Origin: Calothrix sp. PCC 6303
GTDB taxonomy: Bacteria > Cyanobacteriota > Cyanobacteriia > Cyanobacteriales > Nostocaceae
Direction: 5' to 3'
Length of the DNA stretch: 64,000 bases
Assembly: GCF_000317435.1 (NCBI RefSeq)
Contig: NC_019751.1
Coordinates: forward strand, 6,386,001 to 6,450,000
The position numbers and the translations under genes were made by a program. A model generated the notes under the pieces. That model ran no database searches, was not told the DNA's origin, and saw only the letters and a program-made list of their open reading frames with translations. Of the stretch, positions 10,911-18,683 are shown one piece after another; the first letter of the stretch is position 1, and each line of letters opens with the position of its first letter.

Positions 10911-11946
10911 GATATTTTACTCCCAACCCTGGTAAATCATTTGGAAATATTCGTCCCTCATGCAGGATAGCACCGCAAAAAGGATCATCAAGTAGATTTA
11001 AATGGCTGTCTAAATCAAGATAATCTGCCAGTGGTGATAATTGCGCGGCTGCGGTATTCACCAAGGTACTATCAGAATAGCAGCCAAACATCACCTGTAA
11101 ATTTAAAGTGCGTGCTATTGAAATCATTCGCATGGCTTCAGTTAAGCCGCCAGATTTCATTAGTTTAATATTAATCCCATCGATACTATCCGCTAATTTG
11201 GGAATATCCATGCTGGTAAAGCAACTTTCATCAACGAATATGGGGAGAGGTTGCTGTTGTTTTAATTGGAGTAACTCAATTTCATTGCCTTTAGCTAAAG
11301 GTTGTTCCAGATATTTCACACCTTGTTGTGCCAACCACTTTCCCATCACCACAGCATCAGCTAGATTCCAACCACCGTTTGCATCAATAAATATTTCTTG
11401 TTTAGGGGCTTCTTCCTGTACCGCCAAAAACATCTGTTGATCGGCTATAATTCCTTCTGGAGAACCTAATTTCACCTTTAACACTCGAATATCAGCATAC
11501 TCTAGCCATTTCCGCACCCGAATTTTCGCAGCTTCTGGGGTACTAATACCTATTGTTACAGACGTGGACGCGATCGCATTCCGATTTAAACCCCACATTT
11601 TCCATAGGGGTAAATTCACACTTTTTCCCAACCAATCATACAAAGCCACATCAATTGCTGCCCGTACTGCTGATGGCACCTTGTTTTGCAGTAAAATCTG
11701 TTCAATTTCTTGACGTTGGTAAGGGTTAAATACCTCCAACATTGGGATAACTTGCGATAGCGAATTCTGAATCATCTCCGTCGTTTGGAGATTTCCCGCA
11801 GCACGAAACGGTGTCGCTTCACCCCATCCCTCAATTCCATCCTCGATTATCTTTACCCAAACATTTGTGCTTTGTGCTGTTGTACCATAACTAATTGTGA
11901 GAGGAAAGCGTTTATTAACAGTAAAAGTTTCAAATTGGATTTGCAT
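10894..11946 (-). CDS. dgcA: Enolase-superfamily dipeptide epimerase / N-acetyl-D-Glu racemase (DgcA-like)
   Basis: A 350-residue mandelate racemase/muconate lactonizing enzyme-type protein. The KxK acid/base motif is in VLKVKLG (about 155-160). Metal ligands are in IFIDANGGW (about 187), YLEQPL (about 213) and VDESCF (about 238). The second catalytic lysine is in INIKLMKSGG (about 260). This residue set fits the Ala-Glu epimerase subgroup, which acts on murein dipeptides. The overlapping DUF1611 gene favours the DgcA reading. Either way it interconverts D and L forms at an acidic residue. Confidence 0.85.
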   Translation of the reverse strand: MQIQFETFTVNKRFPLTISYGTTAQSTNVWVKIIEDGIEGWGEATPFRAAGNLQTTEMIQNSLSQVIPMLEVFNPYQRQEIEQILLQNKVPSAVRAAIDVALYDWLGKSVNLPLWKMWGLNRNAIASTSVTIGISTPEAAKIRVRKWLEYADIRVLKVKLGSPEGIIADQQMFLAVQEEAPKQEIFIDANGGWNLADAVVMGKWLAQQGVKYLEQPLAKGNEIELLQLKQQQPLPIFVDESCFTSMDIPKLADSIDGINIKLMKSGGLTEAMRMISIARTLNLQVMFGCYSDSTLVNTAAAQLSPLADYLDLDSHLNLLDDPFCGAILHEGRIFPNDLPGLGVKYRAFSA

Positions 11947-12169
11947 TTTCTCGCTACGATTTGGTGATATTACATCTTACTAGTACATGCTGCTTACCAA
12001 GTTGAAGATATTCAACAAGAAGAAAAAGTTGTAAATAAATTTTTAAAAGAACTATAGGACTCCTATTTGATTTTTGAAAAACCAAGCTACCTAGATGCTT
12101 GCCCTATAAAGGTTTGCTTCTCAGTATACTTAGCAAGATTCAAGTAGGATTCCTATAGATTTAGAACTC

Positions 12170-12373
12170 GTGTGGTATAAACATCTTACTTCTACAGGTT
12201 CAAGAACAAAATTATCGCCCTTAAAATTTTCTAACCTTGCGCGGGAAAAGTTACCATCTCAAAATTACATGAGTTCATTACTTCATAAATATTTCAGCGA
12301 AAAATACCAAACACATTATATGCTAGATGATTATATAATATTGGCAAGAAAACCTGATAATGTTACCGAGTAA
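12170..12373 (+). pseudogene. Short unrecognised frame, possible gene remnant before ureD
   Basis: A 67-residue frame that overlaps the start of ureD by 14 bases. It begins with MWYKHLTSTGSRTKLSPLKF and ends with the hydrophobic strand DDYIILARKP, a pattern often seen at the C-terminus of SAM-dependent methyltransferases and similar Rossmann proteins. No complete domain is present. It may be a gene remnant or chance. The stretch 11947-12169 before it shows no other feature. Confidence 0.25.
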
Positions 12374-13208
12374 TTCCATCAAAGAAAACTCCCATATCTG
12401 GCATGGAAAGCTAAATTTAATTTACGCTAAACGTCAAAATAAAACTCAATTAATTCATGCTCATCATCAAGCACCATTAAATATTCAACGCCCATTTTAT
12501 CCTGAAGGTGAGGAAATTTGCCATAGTGTGGCTTTGCATACTGCTGGGGGAGTTGTGGGGGGAGACAAGTTATCCTACGATGTTCATTTGCAAGACAACT
12601 CTCAAGCTTTAATTACAACGGCAGCAGCTAGTAAGATTTATCGCAGCAATGGATATCAAGCAAAACAAGATATTAAAATCAAACTAGATAGTAATAGTTA
12701 TTTAGAATGGTTGCCGCAGGAAACAATTATTTTTAATGATGCGGAGTACTCCCAAAAGTTGCGAGTTGAAGTAGGAGAAAATGCCACATTTATGGGTTGG
12801 GAAATCACACGTTTTGGACGCAGTGCCAGAGGAGAAAAATTTACTGCGGGAGAATTTCGCAGTTATACCGAAATTTGGCATTTAGGTAAACCCCTGTGGA
12901 TTGATAGACAGTGGGTACCTGGTTGTGAGGAAGTTTTTCACAGTCATCATGGTTTGGGGGGGAATGCGATCGCTGGTACGCTAATATGGTTGAAAAATCC
13001 GGTTTCTTCAGAAATCATCACCCAAGTTAGGAATTTATGGCAGGGTAAGGGTGAAGTTGGGGTGACTCGCTTGGAACATGGATTTTTGTGTAGATATCGT
13101 GGTTCTGGATCATCAGAAGTGCGAAACTGGTTTACTGATGTGTGGCAATTATTGCGGATGTCATATTTGCATCGAGTCGCCTGTATACCAAGAGTTTGGC
13201 AAATTTAA
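12360..13208 (+). CDS. ureD: Urease accessory protein UreD
   Basis: A 282-residue urease maturation factor. With UreF and UreG it forms the complex that delivers nickel and CO2 to apo-urease. Family blocks are visible: NIQRPFYPEGEEICH, LHTAGGVVGGDKLSYDV (about 60-77), a TTAAASKIYRS block, and LEWLPQETIIFNDAEY in the middle. The gene is followed after 26 bases by ureA with AAAGGAG in the gap, so ureD-ureA-ureB form an operon. Nothing looks damaged. Confidence 0.95.
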   Translation: MLPSNSIKENSHIWHGKLNLIYAKRQNKTQLIHAHHQAPLNIQRPFYPEGEEICHSVALHTAGGVVGGDKLSYDVHLQDNSQALITTAAASKIYRSNGYQAKQDIKIKLDSNSYLEWLPQETIIFNDAEYSQKLRVEVGENATFMGWEITRFGRSARGEKFTAGEFRSYTEIWHLGKPLWIDRQWVPGCEEVFHSHHGLGGNAIAGTLIWLKNPVSSEIITQVRNLWQGKGEVGVTRLEHGFLCRYRGSGSSEVRNWFTDVWQLLRMSYLHRVACIPRVWQI

Positions 13209-13234
13209 AATAAGTTAAACCAAAGGAGTCAAAA

Positions 13235-13537
13235 ATGCAACTTACTCCCCAAGAAAAGGATAAGTTATTGATATTTACAGCGGGAATGGTGGCAGAAAGA
13301 CGTAAAGCTAGGGGTTTAAAATTGAATTATCCCGAAGCAGTGGCATATATTTCTGCTGCAATTTTAGAAGGTGCAAGAGATGGTAGAACAGTGGCAGATT
13401 TAATGAGTTATGGAACTACACTTTTGACAGAGGATGATGTCATGGAGGGAGTATCATCTATGGTTCAGGAAGTTCAAGTAGAGGCAACTTTTCTTGATGG
13501 AACTAAGTTAGTTACAGTTCATAATCCAATTAAATAA
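13235..13537 (+). CDS. ureA: Urease subunit gamma
   Basis: The 100-residue gamma subunit of urease. It has the canonical opening [53 protein letters not shown] at 39-54, and the C-terminal [20 protein letters not shown]. It is structural and binds UreB and UreC. A good ribosome site (AAAGGAG) precedes the ATG. It is the second gene of the ureDAB cluster. Confidence 0.97.
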   Translation: MQLTPQEKDKLLIFTAGMVAERRKARGLKLNYPEAVAYISAAILEGARDGRTVADLMSYGTTLLTEDDVMEGVSSMVQEVQVEATFLDGTKLVTVHNPIK

Positions 13538-13569
13538 AATTGTCAAATTATCTAAATAAATATAAAAAT

Positions 13570-13896
13570 ATGATCCCAGGTGAAATCATTCCCACAGCAG
13601 GTGAAGTAGAATTAAATGCAGGATCTAAAACAGTTAAATTGCAAGTCGCAAATACTGGAGATAGACCCATTCAAATAGGTTCACACTTTCATTTTTTTGA
13701 AGTTAACACAGCTTTACATTTTGAAAGAGCAAAAGCGCGAGGAATGCGACTTGATATCCCGGCAGGAACTGCTGTCAGATTTGAACCAGGTGATGAAAAG
13801 GAAGTGATCCTAGTTCCTTTGCGAGGAACTCGTCAAGTGTATGGTTTTAATGCTTTAATTAATGGTGCTTTAGCAGAAGTTACAGAGGAAAAGTGA
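13570..13896 (+). CDS. ureB: Urease subunit beta
   Basis: The 108-residue beta subunit of urease, starting with the standard [16 protein letters not shown]. The diagnostic SHFHFFEVN is at about 42-50 and [11 protein letters not shown] lies near the end. The frame reaches back to a TTG at 13540, but the ATG at 13570 gives the family-typical N-terminus. The catalytic alpha subunit gene ureC does not follow: the next gene is on the other strand, nine bases away. Urease needs ureC and ureEFG from elsewhere in the genome. Confidence 0.95.
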   Translation: MIPGEIIPTAGEVELNAGSKTVKLQVANTGDRPIQIGSHFHFFEVNTALHFERAKARGMRLDIPAGTAVRFEPGDEKEVILVPLRGTRQVYGFNALINGALAEVTEEK

Positions 13897-13904
13897 AAAT
13901 CTGG

Positions 13905-14675
13905 TCAAAAAACGACCCCTGCTAATTGCAAATCCTGCAAATCTAATCCCTGCAAATTAGCACCAGTAAAGTTAGCACCATGCAAATTAGTCCCAGCGAA
14001 GTTAGCACCAGATAAAACTGTCCATCTTAAGTCAGCATCACTCAAATCAGCTTCGGCAAAATTTACTCGTAATAAATATCCATGATGGAGGTGAGCTTTC
14101 CTTAAATTTGCGCGACAAAGGTTAGCTTGATAGAGATATGATCCCTGCATTTCGGCTTCGTATAAATTAGCAACACTCAAATCAGCTTCAATTAAATTGA
14201 CTTCAACTAAGTTCGCAAAAGCCAAATTTGCCCGGTTTAATTTCGCTTCACCTAAATCACTACCCCTTAAATCTGCATTAACCAAGTTCACCGCAATTAA
14301 ATTGCCTGCAAAAATAATGGCATTCCTCGAATTTACCCCACTCAAATCTGCACCAATAAGATTAGCCCGACTCATGTCAGCTTTTGTCAATTCAGCTTGC
14401 CTTAATTTTGTGAAACTCAAATTAGTTGCAACCAGGTTTGCCTGAACTAAATTTACTCCATCTAAACATGCTCCACTTAAATTAGTGCCACTCAAGTTGA
14501 CTTCTGTGAGTAAAGCATCACTCAAGTTTGCCTGACTCAAATCAAAACCTGCCAAATTCTCACCCTGCAAACATACTCCACTCAAATTTGGCTCAATCTG
14601 GGGATGATTTTGCCGCCACTCCATCCAGATTGCTGCACCTGATTTTAATAAAGCTAAATGCTCTCGATTTGCCAT
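13905..14675 (-). CDS. Pentapeptide repeat protein
   Basis: A 256-residue protein made of about forty A(D/N)LXX pentapeptides from residue 35 to the end, which should form a right-handed quadrilateral beta-helix. The N-terminal 30 residues (NREHLALLKSGAAIWMEWRQ) are the usual short cap of cyanobacterial members. There is no signal peptide or membrane segment, so it is probably cytosolic. Function is unknown; such helices often act as protein-interaction scaffolds. It lies three bases downstream of ccmP, so the two are likely co-transcribed. Confidence 0.9.
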   Translation of the reverse strand: MANREHLALLKSGAAIWMEWRQNHPQIEPNLSGVCLQGENLAGFDLSQANLSDALLTEVNLSGTNLSGACLDGVNLVQANLVATNLSFTKLRQAELTKADMSRANLIGADLSGVNSRNAIIFAGNLIAVNLVNADLRGSDLGEAKLNRANLAFANLVEVNLIEADLSVANLYEAEMQGSYLYQANLCRANLRKAHLHHGYLLRVNFAEADLSDADLRWTVLSGANFAGTNLHGANFTGANLQGLDLQDLQLAGVVF

Positions 14676-14678
14676 TAC

Positions 14679-15320
14679 CTACTCCTGACGACCACCAAGG
14701 CTATTTGAGCGACCAGAAACACTTTCAATTGCGGCTTCTGCCCCTGCTGCCCCTGCGATAATGTCCCGTTCGTATCCCCCTAAGTACAACCGCCCAAAAC
14801 TTCCCACAGCCTGTACTTCAAGGATATTTATTGATGCTGCTTTCTCCGCTTCATTGGCTGCTAATGCGGCATAAGCAGCGGGTTCTACTTCCAATACGTA
14901 TAAAGTTTGTCCCGCTAATAATAATTGTCCTCGACGGGTACGGTTGATTAATTGAGCTTGATATGCATCAATATTGCGGATAATTTGGTTAGAAATTACG
15001 CGAGGTTTGAGACATTCATCTTTTTTTACTCCCAAGGTTTGCAGAATTGCTTGTCCTGCTGCCCGTGTTTCTCCTTGGGAAGCAGAGTGTATTTCCAATA
15101 AACCATAAAGCCGTTCCACTATTTGCACTCCCGGACGTACAGAAGCTGATTTGAGGGCAACGTCGGTAATTTTATTAATTTCTATTCCTGGAGAAATTTC
15201 AATCCACAAAGATGTATCCCCCGGTAATGGTAAAAAACCTTGGGCTACAGTCCCTATGTATGCTGCATGTTGAGGTTGCAGACTATCGAGAAATACGAAA
15301 CTCCGTAGCTCTATTCCCAA
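14679..15320 (-). CDS. ccmP: Carboxysome shell protein CcmP (tandem-BMC trimer)
   Basis: A 213-residue tandem bacterial-microcompartment protein matching the CcmP family in length and sequence. The first BMC half has [20 protein letters not shown] and [12 protein letters not shown]. The second has [20 protein letters not shown] and [11 protein letters not shown]. CcmP makes bilayered pseudohexameric trimers with a gated pore in the beta-carboxysome facet, thought to pass larger metabolites. As usual for ccmP it is away from the main ccm cluster. The tight spacing with the pentapeptide gene is the only local link. Confidence 0.88.
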   Translation of the reverse strand: MGIELRSFVFLDSLQPQHAAYIGTVAQGFLPLPGDTSLWIEISPGIEINKITDVALKSASVRPGVQIVERLYGLLEIHSASQGETRAAGQAILQTLGVKKDECLKPRVISNQIIRNIDAYQAQLINRTRRGQLLLAGQTLYVLEVEPAAYAALAANEAEKAASINILEVQAVGSFGRLYLGGYERDIIAGAAGAEAAIESVSGRSNSLGGRQE

Positions 15321-15524
15321 GGCTTTATTCTCCGATCATCAGGATAAGATTTTCTGTTGCGATAAGTAACATTAAACTACGTTTTGTTTCGTTTTAATCA
15401 TTTTTTCAGAAGCCTCAGAAGCCAGAGGCAAAATTGACTCCAAAACACCTCTACTGCCCACTGCCTACCGCCTTCTTCAAAGGTGTTGTATAATAACTAA
15501 CCCCTCGCACTATATATACTCCAT

Positions 15525-15550
15525 AAAAAAACCCGGAATTACCGGGTTCT
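15525..15550 (-). terminator. psbH rho-independent terminator
   Basis: AACCCGG and CCGGGTT form a stem around a short loop, at 15529-15548. On the minus strand the stem is followed by a run of T. It lies about 40 bases past the psbH stop. Confidence 0.9.
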
Positions 15551-15588
15551 TAGTAGCTTGTAATGCAAGCCCAAAAACGTTATCGACA

Positions 15589-15792
15589 TTAACCACCTAG
15601 GCTACGCCAGTCAACCAACACATCTTCGATGACGATAGATTTGTTGTAGATTTGCAAGATAATTAGGAGGAAAACGAAGAATAACCCCATAAAAACTCCC
15701 ATTAAGGGTGTTGTACCCCAGCCGGGAGCAACTTTACCGTATTCAGAATTTAAAGGTCTGAGAATATCTCCCAACCGTGTCCGTTGTGCCAT
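15589..15792 (-). CDS. psbH: Photosystem II phosphoprotein PsbH
   Basis: A 67-residue single-pass subunit of the PSII core near CP47, needed for assembly and the QA-QB side. It has the cyanobacterial N-terminus [20 protein letters not shown], one membrane helix at about 28-48 ([20 protein letters not shown]) and the conserved tail [13 protein letters not shown]. It is divergent from psbN, as usual in cyanobacteria, and has its own terminator. Confidence 0.97.
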   Translation of the reverse strand: MAQRTRLGDILRPLNSEYGKVAPGWGTTPLMGVFMGLFFVFLLIILQIYNKSIVIEDVLVDWRSLGG

Positions 15793-15886
15793 AGTTCACC
15801 TAAGATTGCTTAAGATTAGTTGCCAAAGCTTTTTTTAATCTTCTGTAATATTCTATAAGAATAGCACTCATAATCTATACTTCACC

Positions 15887-16018
15887 ATGGAACCCGCAAC
15901 AGTTCTTAGCATTTCCGTCGCATCAGTCGTCGTCGTCGTGACTGTAGTGTCCATCTACACTTCGTTTGGTCCTCCAAGCAAGGTATTGGATGATCCGTTT
16001 GAAGACCATGAAGACTAG
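15887..16018 (+). CDS. psbN: PsbN, photosystem II assembly factor
   Basis: A 43-residue gene starting MEPATVLSIS and ending DDPFEDHED. It has one membrane helix of valine-rich sequence at about 7-25, followed by SFGPPSKVLDDPFEDHE, the diagnostic PsbN tail. PsbN is not a PSII subunit but helps assemble the reaction centre. It sits 94 bases from psbH on the opposite strand, the classic arrangement. Confidence 0.95.
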   Translation: MEPATVLSISVASVVVVVTVVSIYTSFGPPSKVLDDPFEDHED

Positions 16019-16198
16019 GTAGAATAGGGCTCGGCTATTGACTGTGTAATTTTTCTCGACTAAAATTTGGCGCAATTGTATCTGTGACAAAAAAATTGCA
16101 TTAATAAACATCAAGAAAATTGCACTAAAGTCAACAGCCCAGCATCAGTCTACTACTGGAAAAAACCAAAAAAAGCCAGGTAAAGGTCAGGGAGTATG

Positions 16199-17800
16199 TC
16201 AAAAATCACCTGATGCTAACATCTGAATGAGACGTGGCATACTGGGGTCAAATCCGCCAAAATCCCAGGACATCTCGTCTTTTGGATCGACTAATGTGTG
16301 GTTGTAAGGTGTCAAAGTGACATATACAGCTTTCACATTTGGATTTACCTTGCGGCGATATTCTGCCAATGCTTGGGAAGGATGTTTAGAACCTGCCCAA
16401 CTTTCGGAATCTGTCCAAAAGCAAACAACATCAGCTTTAAATTTGTTTTCCAGCATCCAATCGTAGGCAACTGATGCATCTGTACCGCCAAAGTTGTGTT
16501 TTTGAGTTTTTTCTGTAGCTGAACGGAAACTATCTTTAGCTGTGATTCCTAAGTCGATGAACTTGGTGGAAAAACCGCGAATTTCGTAGTTTTTCTCAGC
16601 TTTGGCTGTGGCTAATGCCATCGCTGCGGCAATTTCACAGCAAGTTAAACCCATATCACTAACTAAGCTGCCCATCGAACCGGAGATATCAACCGCGTGC
16701 ATAAAGACTTTGTTGGTTGGTGCCACAGCATCAAAGGACAATTCTACTGTTTTGTCGAGAATATCCACAATTCTGGGTACAGGTTTCCAAGTCTTTTTAC
16801 TCCGTCCCAAACTACCACCAGATTGATAGGTTTTTAAGGCTTTGAGGACATCAATGGGATGAATCCTGGCTTTTCGCAAATATTCCCGGTTGTGGAGAAC
16901 TGCTTCTAACCGATCCAAATTTGCTGGTTCGTCACCACGCAAAACACCCAATTCTGTCAAAGATCCCAAATTCCGCAACATTGCCCCAATTGGCATCTCT
17001 TCAAACAATAACTGCCAAGCAGCATTGTCCATTTTGCCCACAGGTGCCGCCATTTCATGGGTTAAGCGTCCTTGGCGAATCGCTTCGTGAGTTTGCTCAG
17101 GATTCCGCTTTAACCATTCATACCACCAAATTTGAGCCATTGCCTCACTAGGAATCTGGCTTGGTAGTTCATTCCAACCTTTAACTACCCAGTGATAGAG
17201 TAATTGGTGATCTTCGCTAGATGGTTTGGCGTGAAACAACCGCAATGCATCCCGGTGGGAAAAACCTTGACGTTGTTGATACTTCAAAAGTTGGTATGCC
17301 AAACCTTTGACATCTTCCCGCGCTAACCAGTTTCTACCCACTTCGCGGATGACTTTACCAAAACCCCGCATGGATTTGGTGTAGCTTAACCACTCATAGA
17401 AATGGCTGCCAGTGCGGACAACTTGGGGAAATATCTCCATAAATGCCGCTTTCGCTTCTGGTGCTTCACCCATCGACAACAACACCAAAGCTAAAATCGG
17501 CGCACTATTATTAATTGCCCGTCCATCGCTAGCATAGAGAATCTCATCAGCAACCCGCCGGGGATTTTGTGCGATCGCATTCTTAATAGTATCCACAAAA
17601 TCCGTGGTTAATTCGCGTTTGCCTGCATAGTAAGTGCTTTGCGCTGTGCCAATCAGCAAACAGCGACGCACCATTTGCCAAATATCCCCAGCAAACATAT
17701 ATCCACCACTACGTCCCTGAACCATCTCTGATTCACGTCCAGGAATCGGTTGGCTTTGGGGTGTATTTTTGGGATTTTTAGTGAAAAAGTTGTAATTCAT
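16199..17800 (-). CDS. rsr: TROVE-domain Ro60 / Rsr ortholog
   Basis: A 533-residue RNA-binding protein of the Ro60 family. The N-terminal two thirds is the TROVE HEAT-repeat ring (YMFAGDIWQMVRRCLLIGTA, then RNWLAREDVKGLAYQLLKYQ). The C-terminal third is a von Willebrand A domain with an intact MIDAS, D371-x-S373-x-S375 in VDISGSMGS. Ro60 proteins bind misfolded RNA in the ring cavity and Y RNAs on the outside. In Deinococcus, Rsr works with PNPase in RNA decay and 23S rRNA maturation. Four tRNA-like RNAs lie just upstream on the same strand, between 17901 and 18603. Confidence 0.93.
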   Translation of the reverse strand: MNYNFFTKNPKNTPQSQPIPGRESEMVQGRSGGYMFAGDIWQMVRRCLLIGTAQSTYYAGKRELTTDFVDTIKNAIAQNPRRVADEILYASDGRAINNSAPILALVLLSMGEAPEAKAAFMEIFPQVVRTGSHFYEWLSYTKSMRGFGKVIREVGRNWLAREDVKGLAYQLLKYQQRQGFSHRDALRLFHAKPSSEDHQLLYHWVVKGWNELPSQIPSEAMAQIWWYEWLKRNPEQTHEAIRQGRLTHEMAAPVGKMDNAAWQLLFEEMPIGAMLRNLGSLTELGVLRGDEPANLDRLEAVLHNREYLRKARIHPIDVLKALKTYQSGGSLGRSKKTWKPVPRIVDILDKTVELSFDAVAPTNKVFMHAVDISGSMGSLVSDMGLTCCEIAAAMALATAKAEKNYEIRGFSTKFIDLGITAKDSFRSATEKTQKHNFGGTDASVAYDWMLENKFKADVVCFWTDSESWAGSKHPSQALAEYRRKVNPNVKAVYVTLTPYNHTLVDPKDEMSWDFGGFDPSMPRLIQMLASGDF

Positions 17801-17847
17801 GTATTACATTCCCAGCCCTCACGGGCAAAAAGCGGAAACTTGGCGGG

Positions 17848-17893
17848 GGCTAAGTCTACGACACACTTCGTTACGCCTCCGTCAACGTTTCCA
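17848..17893. repeat. Dispersed-repeat-like sequence in the rsr leader
   Basis: Contains GTCTACGACACACTTCGTTA, resembling the short GTCTACGACACGC-type repeats scattered through Nostoc-group genomes. On the minus strand GGAAAC (about 17888-17893) and GTTTCC (about 17836-17841) can pair, giving the rsr leader a long imperfect stem. Whether it matters for rsr expression is unknown. Confidence 0.4.
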
Positions 17894-17900
17894 AGAACAG

Positions 17901-18026
17901 GTGGCAGGACGGGATTTGCACCCGCGACCTCTCGAGTTGGAATTTCGATAACCCTCAATTTTTCGGTCTTTGCAGACAAGGATTTAACCAAGGGGTTTAG
18001 CGCTCTACTACTGAGCTACCTGCCAC
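17901..18026 (-). ncRNA. tRNA-like Y RNA candidate A
   Basis: A 126-nt RNA nearest to rsr. Reading the minus strand: acceptor TGGCAGG pairs with CCTGCCA (plus a G-1:C73 pair), TA, D arm GCTC-AGTAGTA-GAGC, then an insert, T arm GCGGG-TGCAAAT-CCCGT. Where an anticodon arm should be there are about 75 nt. These contain the stem GTCT-GCAA-AGAC closed by a GNRA loop, then CCGAA and the conserved GAGGGTTATCG (core at 17946-17980). No 3' CCA is encoded. It is not a decoding tRNA. I infer a Ro-binding Y RNA because of the adjoining Ro60 gene and the stem sequence. Confidence 0.72.
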
Positions 18027-18057
18027 GTATAGGATAAAATTCAAATCTCAAATTAAT

Positions 18058-18187
18058 TGGGTGGCAAGGCAGGACTCGAACCTGCGACCCACGGCTTAAA
18101 AAGGCGATAACCCTCATTCTTCGGTCTTTGCAGACAAGGGACGAAAAAGGATGTTTACGTTGCTCTACCAACTGAGCTACTTGCCAC
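18058..18187 (-). ncRNA. tRNA-like Y RNA candidate B
   Basis: A 130-nt RNA with the cleanest tRNA mimicry. Acceptor TGGCAAG pairs with CTTGCCA, D arm GCTC-AGTTGGTA-GAGC, T arm GCAGG-TTCGAGT-CCTGC, then C73 and an encoded CCA. The insert has CCCTTGTCT-GCAA-AGACCGAAG, then GAATGAGGGTTATCG (core at 18105-18138). CCCT and AGGG can close the hairpin further. GACCGAAG differs by one base from the GUCCGAAG of the human Y1 Ro-binding strand. The sequences just upstream of A and B share AAATT.AAATCTCAAA at the same distance, so the two are recent duplicates. Confidence 0.75.
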
Positions 18188-18265
18188 ATAAAGTATGAAA
18201 TTAAAATCTCAAACTGTACTCAAAATGCTTCAAAATTAGTATTTGCTAATAGCCCAGATGATAAT

Positions 18266-18405
18266 TGGTGTGAAGGGTAGGAGTTGAACCTACGAATAAC
18301 GGAACTTCCGATAACCCTCAATTCGGCGGTCTTTGCAGACAAGTTTGTGAACAAGGGAAATTGGGCTTTCGCCCACCCGCCGCTTTACCACTTAGCTACC
18401 TCCAC
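18266..18405 (-). ncRNA. tRNA-like Y RNA candidate C
   Basis: A 140-nt RNA. Acceptor GTGGAGG pairs with CCTTCAC (one G-U), A73 and encoded CCA. D arm GCTA-AGTGGTA-AAGC is weaker, T arm GTAGG-TTCAACT-CCTAC is perfect. The insert is longer than in A and B. It adds a GGGC-GAAA-GCCC hairpin, a GGCGG/CCGCC pairing, and a CGGAA/TTCCG arm that resembles a long variable arm. The shared core CTTGTCTGCAAAGACCG ... TTGAGGGTTATCG is at 18309-18343. Same inference as for A and B. Confidence 0.72.
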
Positions 18406-18464
18406 GCACTCAATTATGCTAACTAATTTGACATTTTCCTAAAGTATTTTTACTGAAGTTTGAG

Positions 18465-18603
18465 CAAACAGCAAAGCAGGATTTGAACCTGCATTTCCAG
18501 GTGGTTTAATCAAGGACATGGCTTGTTTGTAAATTAACGATAACCCTTGATAGGTCGTCCCTTACAGGAAAGGTGGGCGTTCTAGCTTTTGAACCATTCG
18601 CTG
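18465..18603 (-). ncRNA. tRNA-like Y RNA candidate D (divergent)
   Basis: A 139-nt RNA, first in the transcription direction. Acceptor CAGCGAA pairs with TTTGCTG, D arm GTTC-AAAAGCTA-GAAC, T arm GCAGG-TTCAAAT-CCTGC. The insert keeps AGGGTTATCG (18538-18547) preceded by GACGACC, but the GCAA hairpin is replaced by CCTT-TCCTGT-AAGG. No 3' CCA is encoded. It is the most diverged of the four and the only one with an obvious promoter directly before it. A degenerate tRNA is the alternative reading. Confidence 0.62.
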
Positions 18604-18614
18604 CTTGTATTACA

Positions 18615-18643
18615 AATGTAGTATATGTATTTTGAAGTGTCAA
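18615..18643 (-). promoter_or_regulatory. Sigma70-type promoter of the tRNA-like RNA cluster
   Basis: On the minus strand a perfect -35 TTGACA (18638-18643), a 17-nt spacer, and -10 TACATT (18615-18620). Start of transcription would be near 18608, about five nt before the 5' end of RNA D. That is the short leader expected for a tRNA-like gene. Confidence 0.75.
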
Positions 18644-18683
18644 GGGGTTGTAGAGAATATTTTATTTGTCACCTTGAAGGTTT

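Noticed and set aside
17901-18603. Four ordinary tRNA genes with group I introns
   Set aside because: The inserts are only about 75-90 nt, far shorter than cyanobacterial group I introns. I see no P, Q, R, S core elements, and removing them leaves no proper anticodon arm.
17901-18603. tmRNA-like gene
   Set aside because: There are four copies, too short, with no tag-coding frame and with a standard D arm.
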